Shown piece by piece: positions 27,641-35,092 of a DNA stretch of 42,603 nt. Both the position numbers and the translations under genes were made by a program. Location of the stretch: assembly GCA_021201735.1 (NCBI GenBank), contig JAJQEJ010000009.1:1-42603 (forward strand). The letters run 5' to 3'. This DNA comes from Oscillospiraceae bacterium (GTDB taxonomy: Bacteria > Bacillota > Clostridia > Oscillospirales > Oscillospiraceae). The number at the start of each line of letters is the position of its first letter. The first letter of the stretch is position 1. The notes beneath the pieces were generated by a model. It made no database searches and was not told the DNA's origin. It saw nothing but the letters and a program-made list of their open reading frames with translations.

Positions 27641-29101
27641 TCACTCCTCTCGATGCGTCAATACCTGCAGCCGCCTGACCTCCGGGTCGTGGGTGCCGCT
27701 TAAAAAGCAGCCGCGTTCCCCGGCAAACCGGATATAGTCCACAGCCTCCTCCGTCACCTCTTCCCCGGGCGCGAGGATGGGTATCCCCGGCGGGTAGGAC
27801 ATGACCATTTCACAGCAGATCTTCCCCACACACGCTTCGAGTGGCAGAGATTCCTTTGCCGCGTAAAACGCCTCCTGCGGACTGCACCGCAGAACCGCTT
27901 CCGGCATGGGATAGGGCGGGAGCGTCTCCGGCGGGCGGCGAAAGCGGCGCGATATCTCAGATAGCGCACCCACCAGCCGCTCCAGCTCCTGCTGGCGGTC
28001 GCCCACCGAAATGTAAGCGAGAATGTTGGCGGTGTCGCCAAACTCAATTTGAATGTCGTACTCATCGCGCAGCAGGTCGTAGACCTCAATACCCGAAAGA
28101 CCGGTGCCCGACGTGCAGACGGCGAGCTTCGTCACGTCAAACCCCGCGACGTCCATGCCGTCCACCAGCTCCGCTCCATAGGCGTAGTATGTCCCGATCT
28201 GGTTAATCTCGTCCCTTGCGTACTGCGCCATTTCCGTCACATGGCGGAAAATCTCTTTCCCGTGCAGCGCCAGATTCTTCCGTGACAGGTCAAGGCTTGC
28301 AAGCAGCAGATAGCTCGCGCTCGTTGTCTGCGTCAGGTTGACCGTCTGGCGCAGGCTTTCCGGGTCAATCCGCTTGCCGCACAGTAAAAATGAGCTCTGT
28401 GTGAGCGAGCCGCCCGATTTATGCATGCTGACCGCCGCCAGATCCGCCCCTACCGACATGGCGGAGGGCGGCAGTCCATCGCCAAAGTAGAGGTGGGTGC
28501 CGTGCGCCTCATCCGCGAGCAGGTACATCCCCGCCGCGTGGGTCAGCTTTTTAATGGCGGGCAGGTCGGAGCAGATGCCATAGTAGCTTGGGTTATTGAC
28601 GAGCACCGCCTTTGCGTCCGGATGCGCCGCAATGGCGCGCCGTACCCCTTCCACCGGCATACCGAGGGCGATTTGCAGCGTGGGATGAATTGGCGTGTCC
28701 ACATAGACCGGTACACCGCCGCACAGAATCAGGGCGCTGATAACGCTTTTATGCACATTGCGCGGCAGGATGATCTTGTCCCCCCTGCTGCAACAGTGGA
28801 AGACCATATTCTGTACCGCCGCTGTCGTACCGTTGACGATAAAAAACGCGTGATGCGCGCCGAACGCTGCCGCTGCCAGTTCCTCCGCCTCGCGAATGAC
28901 TGAGACAGGATGGCCCAGATTATCGAGCGGCTTCATGGAGTTGACATCCATCTCCATGCACTGACGTCCCAGAAACTGGGTTAGCTCCGGGTTCCCCTTG
29001 CCTCGCTTATGCCCCGGTACGTCGAACGGCACCACGCGCATCTCTTTGAAGTTTTGCAGCGCCTGCGCAATCGGCGCGCGCTGCTGCCCGTAATCCGCCA
29101 A
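27641..29101 (-). CDS. speA: arginine decarboxylase, Orn/Lys/Arg decarboxylase family (aspartate-aminotransferase fold)
   Basis: A PLP enzyme of about 486 residues, the length of Bacillus SpeA. It contains PFDVPGHKRGKGNPEL, the cofactor-binding LLADEAHGTHLYFGD and the PLP-lysine block AAVSMHKSGGSLTQSSFLL. In this operon it should make agmatine from arginine, since agmatinase follows; ornithine or lysine use cannot be excluded from sequence. I prefer the TTG at 29101 (GGGGGTG upstream; N-terminus like Bacillus SpeA). A TTG at 29155 would overlap speD by 32 bases and add an unrelated N-terminus. Confidence 0.9.
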   Translation of the reverse strand: MADYGQQRAPIAQALQNFKEMRVVPFDVPGHKRGKGNPELTQFLGRQCMEMDVNSMKPLDNLGHPVSVIREAEELAAAAFGAHHAFFIVNGTTAAVQNMVFHCCSRGDKIILPRNVHKSVISALILCGGVPVYVDTPIHPTLQIALGMPVEGVRRAIAAHPDAKAVLVNNPSYYGICSDLPAIKKLTHAAGMYLLADEAHGTHLYFGDGLPPSAMSVGADLAAVSMHKSGGSLTQSSFLLCGKRIDPESLRQTVNLTQTTSASYLLLASLDLSRKNLALHGKEIFRHVTEMAQYARDEINQIGTYYAYGAELVDGMDVAGFDVTKLAVCTSGTGLSGIEVYDLLRDEYDIQIEFGDTANILAYISVGDRQQELERLVGALSEISRRFRRPPETLPPYPMPEAVLRCSPQEAFYAAKESLPLEACVGKICCEMVMSYPPGIPILAPGEEVTEEAVDYIRFAGERGCFLSGTHDPEVRRLQVLTHREE

Positions 29102-29123
29102 AGAGCCGCACCCCCGTTTCCGA

Positions 29124-29882
29124 TCAATAAATGTTGCTGCCGCTGAATATCTCAATCATCTCCTGCCGCAGGCTGTTGCTGATCTGCAGCCGCGTCTTGG
29201 GCGGGAGCTCGTAGACGTCGGTTTTAAAGAGGTAGTTCGCAAGCTCCACCTCTTTGATCATCATGCGTGTATGGAACATGCTCGCCTGATAGACGTTCAT
29301 GTCCACCGCGTCATAGCGCAGGAGGATAGCGGGGTCGATATAGTCCTGTATGGAGACCACCGGCTGATCCATATAGAGTTTTTTCCCATCGATATCCCGC
29401 GTAAAGCCGCGCACGCGGTAGTCCATGGTGATGATATCAGAGTCAAAGCTGCCGATGAGATAATCGAGGGTGCGCAGCGGCGTAATTTCACCGCAGGTCG
29501 CGATATCAATATCCACCCGGAAGGTCGCGATGCTGGTCTCCGGGTGATATTCCGGATAAGTGTGCACCGTGATATGGCTCTTGTCGAGATGCGCCGTGAC
29601 GGTCTCCCCCGCAGTAAAACGGCTCTCCTCCGCGAGCAGCAGCACAACGCTCGCCCCCTGCGGGTCATAGTCCTGCTTGGAGACGTTGAGCACCCGCGCG
29701 CCGATCATATCGGTCAGCGTGCAGATAATACTGGTCAGCCGCTCGGAGTTATACTGCTCATCAATATAGGCAATATAGTCCTTCTGCTCGCGGGGTGTTT
29801 TGGCGTAACAGACGTCATAGATATTAAAACTAAGCGCTTTGGTCAGATTGTTAAAGCCATACAGCTTGAGCTTTTCCGCCAT
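29124..29882 (-). CDS. speD: S-adenosylmethionine decarboxylase proenzyme (large, E. coli type)
   Basis: A 252-residue pyruvoyl enzyme that makes decarboxylated SAM for spermidine synthase. The self-cleavage site is in AHLDKSHITVHTYPEYHPE (Lys-Ser, at about residue 100), which creates the pyruvoyl group; the conserved Cys is in ATCGEITPLRTLDYLIGSF. It belongs to the longer E. coli-type family, not the short Bacillus SpeH type. ATG at 29882 with AAGGGGG upstream. It is the first gene of the six-gene operon and sits 17 bases after the T-tract of a strong leader terminator. Confidence 0.95.
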   Translation of the reverse strand: MAEKLKLYGFNNLTKALSFNIYDVCYAKTPREQKDYIAYIDEQYNSERLTSIICTLTDMIGARVLNVSKQDYDPQGASVVLLLAEESRFTAGETVTAHLDKSHITVHTYPEYHPETSIATFRVDIDIATCGEITPLRTLDYLIGSFDSDIITMDYRVRGFTRDIDGKKLYMDQPVVSIQDYIDPAILLRYDAVDMNVYQASMFHTRMMIKEVELANYLFKTDVYELPPKTRLQISNSLRQEMIEIFSGSNIY

Positions 29883-29898
29883 GGAGCATCCCCCTTAA

Positions 29899-29951
29899 TA
29901 AAAAAAGAAAAAGTGAAACAGCCCGGAGTCTCCTGCCTCCGACTGTTTCAC
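29899..29951 (-). terminator. intrinsic terminator in the speD leader (attenuator)
   Basis: On the minus strand the arms GTGAAACAG (29951-29943) and CTGTTTCAC (29921-29913) pair perfectly, with an inner CGGAG/CTCCG stem, followed by a T-tract (29912-29899, one interruption). It lies between the promoter at 30215-30186 and the speD start, so it must be read through for the operon to be expressed. Confidence 0.85.
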
Positions 29952-30015
29952 TTGCAAATCATCAAAATCCTACCGTTTCCCATAGCGTCCCCGGGGCAAG
30001 CGGTATTCTGAGTCT

Positions 30016-30024
30016 GTGAAGCAG
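30016..30024 (-). promoter_or_regulatory. candidate antiterminator segment
   Basis: On the minus-strand RNA this is CUGCUUCAC, nearly identical to the terminator's 3' arm. It can pair with the terminator's 5' arm GUGAAACAG at 8 of 9 positions, which would prevent the terminator. It directly follows a perfect eight-base hairpin (30053-30046 with 30035-30028). Confidence 0.5.
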
Positions 30025-30072
30025 GATGGCTTTACCGTAATTCGTGTAAAGCCGCAACTCTTATTGATCATT

Positions 30073-30165
30073 TCACAAGTGTACAGTCAAAGTGTACAGT
30101 TTATAAAACTTGGCTTTGAACCAAATCAATAAGGCAAGTCGTTTCTTCCCAAAACGACCAAGCAT
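30073..30165 (-). CDS. possible 30-residue leader peptide upstream of speD
   Basis: A 30-codon ORF inside the speD leader, about 15 bases after the predicted transcription start, with AGGC/AGGAC just before the ATG. The peptide is strongly basic (MLGRFGKKRLALLIWFKAKF at its start, ending in LTVHL). It overlaps a perfect hairpin (30158-30152 with 30144-30138) near its 5' end and stops 19 bases before the next hairpin, the spacing expected of translation-controlled attenuation. Polyamine-responsive leader peptides are known elsewhere (speFL of E. coli), but this one has no resemblance that I can see. It could be a chance frame. Confidence 0.4.
   Translation of the reverse strand: MLGRFGKKRLALLIWFKAKFYKLYTLTVHL
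30077..30100 (-). repeat. tandem 11-base direct repeat in the speD leader
   Basis: AAGTGTACAGT occurs at 30077-30087 and again at 30090-30100 (plus-strand reading) with two bases between. It falls at the 3' end of the possible leader ORF in different reading frames, so it is more likely an RNA or protein-binding element than a coding repeat. Confidence 0.6.
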
Positions 30166-30185
30166 GTCCTGCCTCTTTTTTGCCT

Positions 30186-30215
30186 GTTATAGTAGTCTAG
30201 CACAAAAAAAGACAA
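30186..30215 (-). promoter_or_regulatory. promoter of the polyamine operon
   Basis: On the minus strand TTGTCT (30215-30210), 18-base spacer, TATAAC (30191-30186). It predicts a leader of about 300 nt before the speD ATG at 29882. Confidence 0.55.
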
Positions 30216-30246
30216 ACTGCAACGAAAAACTTAAATTTTCCAACCT

Positions 30247-30319
30247 GAAAGCCGTAGGCGACGGCTGATTAGCCGGCGGAAGCTATGCATGGGAGCCCCA
30301 GCGGGGCGAGTCGTATAGC
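30247..30319. repeat. GC-rich palindromic element at the end of the broken subtilase gene
   Basis: A compact GC-rich block in an AT-rich setting with several short hairpins: AGCCGT/ACGGCT, GGCT/AGCC around GATT, and GCCCC/GGGGC around AGC. It begins exactly where the subtilase reading frame ends. It resembles REP-like or mobile-element end sequences, but I see no second copy in this window and no transposase. Confidence 0.4.
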
Positions 30320-32357
30320 CTATATTCCATAGGTGTTATCATATAAATTGCCGGAAATTGTGCATCCTTCGATTGATATATTTCCGCTACTTGCATTATA
30401 AATCCCGCCGCCATTTAATGTTAATCCGCCCGTATTGTTAATTCCTCCGCCGTATAGGACAGCATCGGAGAGATTCACACTAATATCTGTTCCTGTGGTA
30501 TTAAAATGTCTTAAACCAGCTGCGGCGTATAGCGTCTTTGGCGTATCGCCATAGCTGAATAGCGAAAGGTTCCTGTTAATTGTCAGTGTTTTTTCCAGCG
30601 TAATATCATTACCCAGCCAAATGTTTGATATACTGCTATCCGCAATAGCTGCACTCAGCTCCTCATAAGTATATACCATTGTTGTGCTGTATTTATCCAC
30701 CACATAATCAAGCGCCTTTTTCGCGTTTAATCTACCGCCTGTGACTACCTTTCCTTCTAATGCAGGTATCTCATCTACACTACTTAAAATTGCTTCTTTT
30801 AATTCAGCTGTAGTCAACGTAGGATCGTAGGAGAGCAATAATGCAGCCGTGCCAGTTACAAAGGGCGCCGCCTATAGATGTTCCTGACACATAGGCGTAG
30901 GTGTTGGGGACATCTGTACTATATATCCCAGTTCCGGGTGCGGCAATATCCACTGAAATTGCCCCATAAACAGAGTCAGACGCTAGCACATCCTCGTCTG
31001 TGGAATTCGCAACGTTAATGATATTATCGTAATCATATTTGCCAGGATAGTAGTCACCGGAGCTTTTGTCAACATTTGCGCCATTATTCCCGGCGCTGGT
31101 TACCACCAACCCCGGATACGCCTTAAGCGCGTTTCTAAGTGCAAGTGAGTCAGGGGCATTTTGTAAGCTTATATTGATTATTGGCAATTGTAGTCTTGTG
31201 GCATAATTAATGCCATTGGCTATATTGCCACTACTACTTGTATTATTTTTGCTTAAGACTTTTATTGGAACAATCGACACATCCCAACACACTCCGGTAA
31301 CGCCGATGCCGTTATTCCCACATGCTCCAATGACGCCAGCGACAGGAGTTCCATGTCCCAGGTCATCCATAAGGTCGCCATCTTCGTAGAAAACATTGGT
31401 TCCTGCACTCATATCTATATTTCCCGCCAGATCAGGGTGTGTGTAATCAATGCCTGAATCCAACACCCCGACTCTTACGGTATGACTCCCGGTAACCGTA
31501 TTCCACGCAGCAGGCGCGTTAATCATTTGCAGCCCATATTGCTCATTATAATCCGGATCGTCGGGTGTGTTGGGCGTGACAGTGCCGGCAGCAGCGGAAA
31601 CCGCAGCCGTACCGGCTGCAACGGAATTTGCGGCGGCGGCACTCTGTATGGGACCCTCCACAATTGTCTCATCCATCGGTATGGATATAATATAGTCTGG
31701 TTCTGCAAATGTGACACAAGAGTTTTCTAACAAATTTGAAATTGCATCCACAACAGCCTGTCTCGTCTCTTCCTCCAGCGTAATCGAGAGTATCTGTTCG
31801 TCAATATCGATGCCCTCAAAGAGATCTTTTATTTCGGTCACTTTGTAGCCAATCCCAAATTCTTCTTCCAAGAGCTCTTTTGTAATCGTTCCGGTGTAAT
31901 CAAACCCGGCAATTACAGTGCCAAGGACAAATTCACTGTCATCGTCCGAAGCATCGGCAGTGGTATCTGTTTTGGGTTCCGCCGAATCAGCGCTGACTGC
32001 CGCATCGAGTTCCGGCGCCGCACCGGAATCACTCTCTTCTGAATCAGCCGCCGCCTCTTCTGCGCTGTCTTGCTCCGTATGCTCACTTTCCTGCGCTTCG
32101 TCATCAGTCTCCGTCTCGTTTTGCGCAGGCGCTTGCGGCTCCAACGCATCGGGATTCTGGGACGTAGAGTCCTCGCTTTCGCTGCCGCTTAACGCAGCTT
32201 CTGTGTCACCGCTTGTCACGACCACTCCGCTGTCCTCATCCTGCACAAACTGATTCGAAATCACTTCCGGTGTGTATTCGGCTGCCAATGCCGTTGTGGG
32301 CACCATGAGCAGTATACATGCTGCGACCAAAATGCGTGCCAAAATTCTTTGTTTCAT
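30320..32357 (-). pseudogene. secreted subtilase with C-terminal beta-helix repeats, frameshifted and truncated
   Basis: The ATG at 32357 (AGGAG upstream) opens a signal peptide (ILARILVAACILLMVP, cleaved near ALAA), then an acidic Ser/Asp/Glu-rich linker (about 35-130), a propeptide-like segment and a subtilisin domain. Catalytic Asp is in VGVLDSGIDYTHPDL, His in DDLGHGTPVAG and Ser in SGTS. One extra base at 30873 turns the expected GTSMAAPFVTG into GTSIGGAL and leads to a stop at 30804; the other frame resumes PFVTGTAALLLSYDPTLTTA and continues to 30320. That part ends in right-handed beta-helix repeats (GGGIYNASSGNISIEGCTIS) cut short at the GC-rich element, where a cell-wall anchor would be expected. 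Programmed frameshifting or a sequencing error are alternatives. Confidence 0.8.
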
Positions 32358-32551
32358 AATACACTCTCCTTTTTCTATAAGCGTAACTTTCCCATGCTGC
32401 TGCAATCCCTGTTGGGATCACGACAGGCATTCGTATCAGAAAGCAATCTGTAGCAGGTGTTTGCGTTTTCCAATTCCATATCCCGTAGCCTTCTTTCCGA
32501 AAACGCCGACCCCCACCACAGTTTGCTCATCTGCCAACAACGCTTTGGCGC

Positions 32552-32593
32552 AAAATTAGGCGGGCTGATTCCTGTATAAGGAAACAACCCGCC
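32552..32593 (-). terminator. terminator-like hairpin of leader copy B (subtilase leader)
   Basis: Arms 32593-32578 and 32573-32559 pair (GGCGGG/CCCGCC and TTCCT/AGGAA with two mismatches between), followed on the minus strand by TAATTTT. It matches the copy A hairpin in sequence and position but has a poorer T-tract. Confidence 0.6.
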
Positions 32594-32668
32594 GCGATAC
32601 GAATAAGTAAAGAGCGTTTCAAGAGCCATTAAGAAGCAGCTTGCCCCGCACATGACCTTGTTGTTCGT

Positions 32669-32796
32669 TCCCTCTTGTCAAGTAGAAAAATCATCCCATT
32701 TCCGGGATAACCGTAGCACAGTATTAAACCCGTTTTTCTGTGCGCGGTGGTGGATTCATGAGTCAGGACTTTTAGATTCCATCACTTTAGAAACAT
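32669..32796 (-). ncRNA. structured leader RNA, copy B (upstream of the subtilase gene)
   Basis: A block of about 128 bases aligned throughout with copy A at 34922-35049. Conserved: TGTTTCTAAAGTG, TGGAATCTAAAAG, CCACCGCGCACAG, CTGTGC, ACGGTTATC, CGGAAA and CTTGACAAGAGG. Stems: GCACAG/CTGTGC; a CCCG-GAAA-TGGG hairpin; and a stem closing the loop CTTGACAAG. No clear promoter precedes it: it begins 37 bases after the SLH gene stop, so it may be read as part of the SLH transcript. The stretch 32358-32832 has no supported gene. Confidence 0.55.
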
Positions 32797-32832
32797 ACTT
32801 CATTCAATTATTTGATGCGCCATTCCTTATAC

Positions 32833-34770
32833 CTATTGGTCTTGTGCGGCCGCTGTCTGCCAATACAAGACCGGCAATTGATTTGTGCCGGTTCCCATCT
32901 GCCACGGGGCCTCACTGCTTGTTCCCCAAACATCGGCCCACTCCGGACCCGTTGCGCCCTTCCACCAGTTTTCACCCTGCACCTGCGCCCGCGACACATC
33001 CACGCCCTGTTTTGTGTCGGCGCCCTTATCCGCATCAGCCGGGGTGAAGGATTTGTTATCTGCCAGCAGAACCATATCCTCCGCCGCGTAGCACTGCTCG
33101 GATCTGCCGCTTGCACTGGTAGAAAACTCGCCTACCACACGGCCTGTGTTGCCTTCTCCGCCGCTGACACTTGCCCCCAGCGCAACACAGCGGCTAAACC
33201 CGCCTGTGCTATACAGTTCGCCACTAAACCCGCCCGCACAGCTCTGCCACTCTCCCACGGCGCTGGCGCTGCCCGCCGCATAGCAGCAAACCACCTCGCC
33301 ACTGGAGATATCACCTGCAAACCCTCCGGCTACTGCAAAGTTTTTGCTGCTGCTTGCCGCATTGCCCAAAGCGTAGCTGTTTTTTATGGTTCCCAAGTTC
33401 CTGCCAATCAGTCCGCCCGCACACGCACCGAACGCGGCATAGGCGGTGACATCACCGGTAGCATAGCAGTTTACAATTTTTGATTGGTAGTAGGTGTTGC
33501 CCACCAGGCCCCCAGCCAACGCTGCGACTGCTGCAAGATCACTCTTCGCATCCGGCGTGACAATTGTCACCTGCGCCGTCGCGCCGCAATTGCGAATTTC
33601 TCCATCGGTGTAACCTGCAATGGCTCCTCCACAGGCTTCAAACACCGTATGACTGGCAAAATGGCGCTCCTCTGCTTTTAGTGTGCCTGCAACGGTCAGG
33701 TTCTCCACCACGCCCGTATCAGCGACATAGCCAAACAGCCCGATATAATAGTTGTAGCTGTCTCCCATGTCCTCTCCCAGCTCAAGAGGGCTGGAGACCA
33801 GCACGTCCAGACTATCAATGGTGACGGTGTGCCCATCGCCATCAAAGCTTCCCTTAAACCGGTATGCCGTACGGTTCTCTTCCTTTAACTCCTCTGGCTC
33901 AGTTCCTGGATCACCTTGATAGACCAGATGTGTATCTGTTCGGTTATCCCCAATCGGCAGCCAATTTTCGAGCACAATGCCGTCGGTCGTCAGACGATAA
34001 TGCGCTTCCAGCGTCCAGCTCCGGTACGGCTCCGGATTCTCTTCTCCCCGCCCCACATACCACATTTCCTGCGTATTCCGCACCAGATAGGGGGCATCCT
34101 CTGTGCCGTCGCCTTCATAGGCGGCATTTGCTATACCGGTGAAGTCGCTCTCGCTTGCATCCATAGTCCCGTCCGACACCCGAACCAGCAGCGCGACCGC
34201 CTCTCCAAGGGTAATCGGTGCGGCGGGATGCAGAACGGCCCCGTCCGCCTCTTGACTTCCCTCAAGATATCCGTACTCCATCATAGCGCTCACCGCATCC
34301 CGCGCCCAGCCTGAAACAGCCGCTCCGTCCTGAAAGGCTTGATATGCGCTGCCGTCTGTCGTCGTCAAGGTATACGCTCTTGCCAGCATAGTAACCCCCT
34401 GCTCACGCGTTACCTCTGCGTCTAGGCAAAACAGGTGCGCATCATACCCTGTGACAATCGCCTGGGCGGCAAGCACAGTTACCGCTTTCCTGTACTGCGC
34501 GTCTGGGGCCACATCGGTAAATGGGCATACGCCATCTGGTTCTTGCGCTCCAAGTGCATGCCAAAGCAATGTGGCAAACTCCGCGCGCGTGAGCGCTGCA
34601 TCCGGCTGTATATCCGCAGCAGCGTATTCTTCCAGCCATCCGGCATCTACCGCTTCCTGTATATCAGGTGCTGCCCAATGCTCCCGCCAATCAGCGGCGC
34701 CCACGGTGCAGGAAAGCAAACTTACTACCATGCATATGCACAATAGCACAGATAATCCGGTCTTTTTCAC
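32833..34770 (-). CDS. S-layer-homology surface protein with GLUG repeats
   Basis: A secreted protein of about 645 residues. The GTG at 34770 follows GAGAGG at eight bases. A signal peptide (LSVLLCICMVVSLLSCTVGA) precedes two to three SLH domains (about 20-205; the first reads DIQEAVDAGWLEEYAAADIQ and LTRAEFATLLWHAL), which anchor the protein non-covalently to cell-wall polymer. From about residue 370 there are GLUG-type repeats: AGGLVGNTYYQSKIVNCYA, AGGLIGRNLGTIKNSYALG, AGGFAGDISSGEVVCCYAAG, AGGFSGELYSTGGFSRC. GLUG proteins are usually adhesins or surface-layer components. It is preceded by leader copy A and followed by leader copy B. Confidence 0.88.
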   Translation of the reverse strand: MKKTGLSVLLCICMVVSLLSCTVGAADWREHWAAPDIQEAVDAGWLEEYAAADIQPDAALTRAEFATLLWHALGAQEPDGVCPFTDVAPDAQYRKAVTVLAAQAIVTGYDAHLFCLDAEVTREQGVTMLARAYTLTTTDGSAYQAFQDGAAVSGWARDAVSAMMEYGYLEGSQEADGAVLHPAAPITLGEAVALLVRVSDGTMDASESDFTGIANAAYEGDGTEDAPYLVRNTQEMWYVGRGEENPEPYRSWTLEAHYRLTTDGIVLENWLPIGDNRTDTHLVYQGDPGTEPEELKEENRTAYRFKGSFDGDGHTVTIDSLDVLVSSPLELGEDMGDSYNYYIGLFGYVADTGVVENLTVAGTLKAEERHFASHTVFEACGGAIAGYTDGEIRNCGATAQVTIVTPDAKSDLAAVAALAGGLVGNTYYQSKIVNCYATGDVTAYAAFGACAGGLIGRNLGTIKNSYALGNAASSSKNFAVAGGFAGDISSGEVVCCYAAGSASAVGEWQSCAGGFSGELYSTGGFSRCVALGASVSGGEGNTGRVVGEFSTSASGRSEQCYAAEDMVLLADNKSFTPADADKGADTKQGVDVSRAQVQGENWWKGATGPEWADVWGTSSEAPWQMGTGTNQLPVLYWQTAAAQDQ

Positions 34771-34813
34771 ACTAGATTCCTCTCTTTCATAAAAATATCC
34801 GCATACATGGAGC

Positions 34814-34853
34814 AAAAAAAGGCGTGTTGCTTCCTAAAAGGAAACAACCGCCT
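34814..34853 (-). terminator. intrinsic terminator of leader copy A
   Basis: On the minus strand arms 34852-34839 and 34835-34821 pair (GGCG/CGCC, GTTG/CAAC, TTCCT/AGGAA), followed by TTTTTTT (34820-34814). It lies 44 bases upstream of the SLH protein GTG, well placed to control that gene. Confidence 0.85.
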
Positions 34854-34921
34854 TGCAACAACATTTTACAGACCATAGCAGGGCGTCCTACCCCACCTAT
34901 GGCTCAAAAAGTGTCGTCTGT

Positions 34922-35049
34922 TTCCTCTTGTCAAGCAGGAAAATCACCTCGTTTCCGAGATAACCGTTGCACAGTAATTGGTTTTTGTAACTGTGCGCGG
35001 TGGCGGACTCATATGCTGGTGCTTTTAGATTCCACCACTTTAGAAACAT
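34922..35049 (-). ncRNA. structured leader RNA, copy A (upstream of the SLH/GLUG gene)
   Basis: Homologous to copy B. Stems on the minus-strand RNA: GTGGTGG with CCGCCAC; GCACAGT with ACTGTGC (perfect seven bases); CTCG-GAAA-CGAG (GNRA-type tetraloop); TTTCCT with AGGAAA closing a ten-base loop that contains CTTGACAAG. Compared with copy B the tetraloop stem changes T-A to C-G, a compensatory change, while loops stay the same. A promoter lies 44 bases upstream and a strong terminator follows about 70 bases downstream. I do not recognise the class. The whole stretch 34771-35162 has no supported gene. Confidence 0.6.
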
Positions 35050-35092
35050 CAGTATTTACTTAAAGCTTTAAAAAATGATTTAGTTAAATTCC

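Noticed and set aside
29950-30180. Known SAM-, guanidine- or lysine-type riboswitch in the speD leader
   Set aside because: I could not align any of their conserved cores to the leader; the hairpins seen do not form their junctions.
30247-30319. CRISPR repeat or tRNA in the GC-rich block
   Set aside because: Only one copy, no spacer periodicity, and no cloverleaf or T-loop sequence.
30804-30880. Programmed ribosomal frameshift in the subtilase gene
   Set aside because: No slippery heptamer or obvious stimulatory structure at the shift point; a simple one-base insertion explains it better.
32375-32653. Minus-strand 92-codon frame in the subtilase leader
   Set aside because: It runs through the terminator-like hairpin of leader copy B and overlaps the true signal-peptide start; it has no plausible ribosome-binding site or homology.
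34922-35049. c-di-GMP-I, cobalamin or SAM riboswitch as explanation of the surface-gene leaders
   Set aside because: The diagnostic core motifs (GCAAAGCC of c-di-GMP-I, the B12 box, the SAM-I core) are not present; only general structure is shared. A weak similarity to a cobalamin GCCAC region was judged chance.
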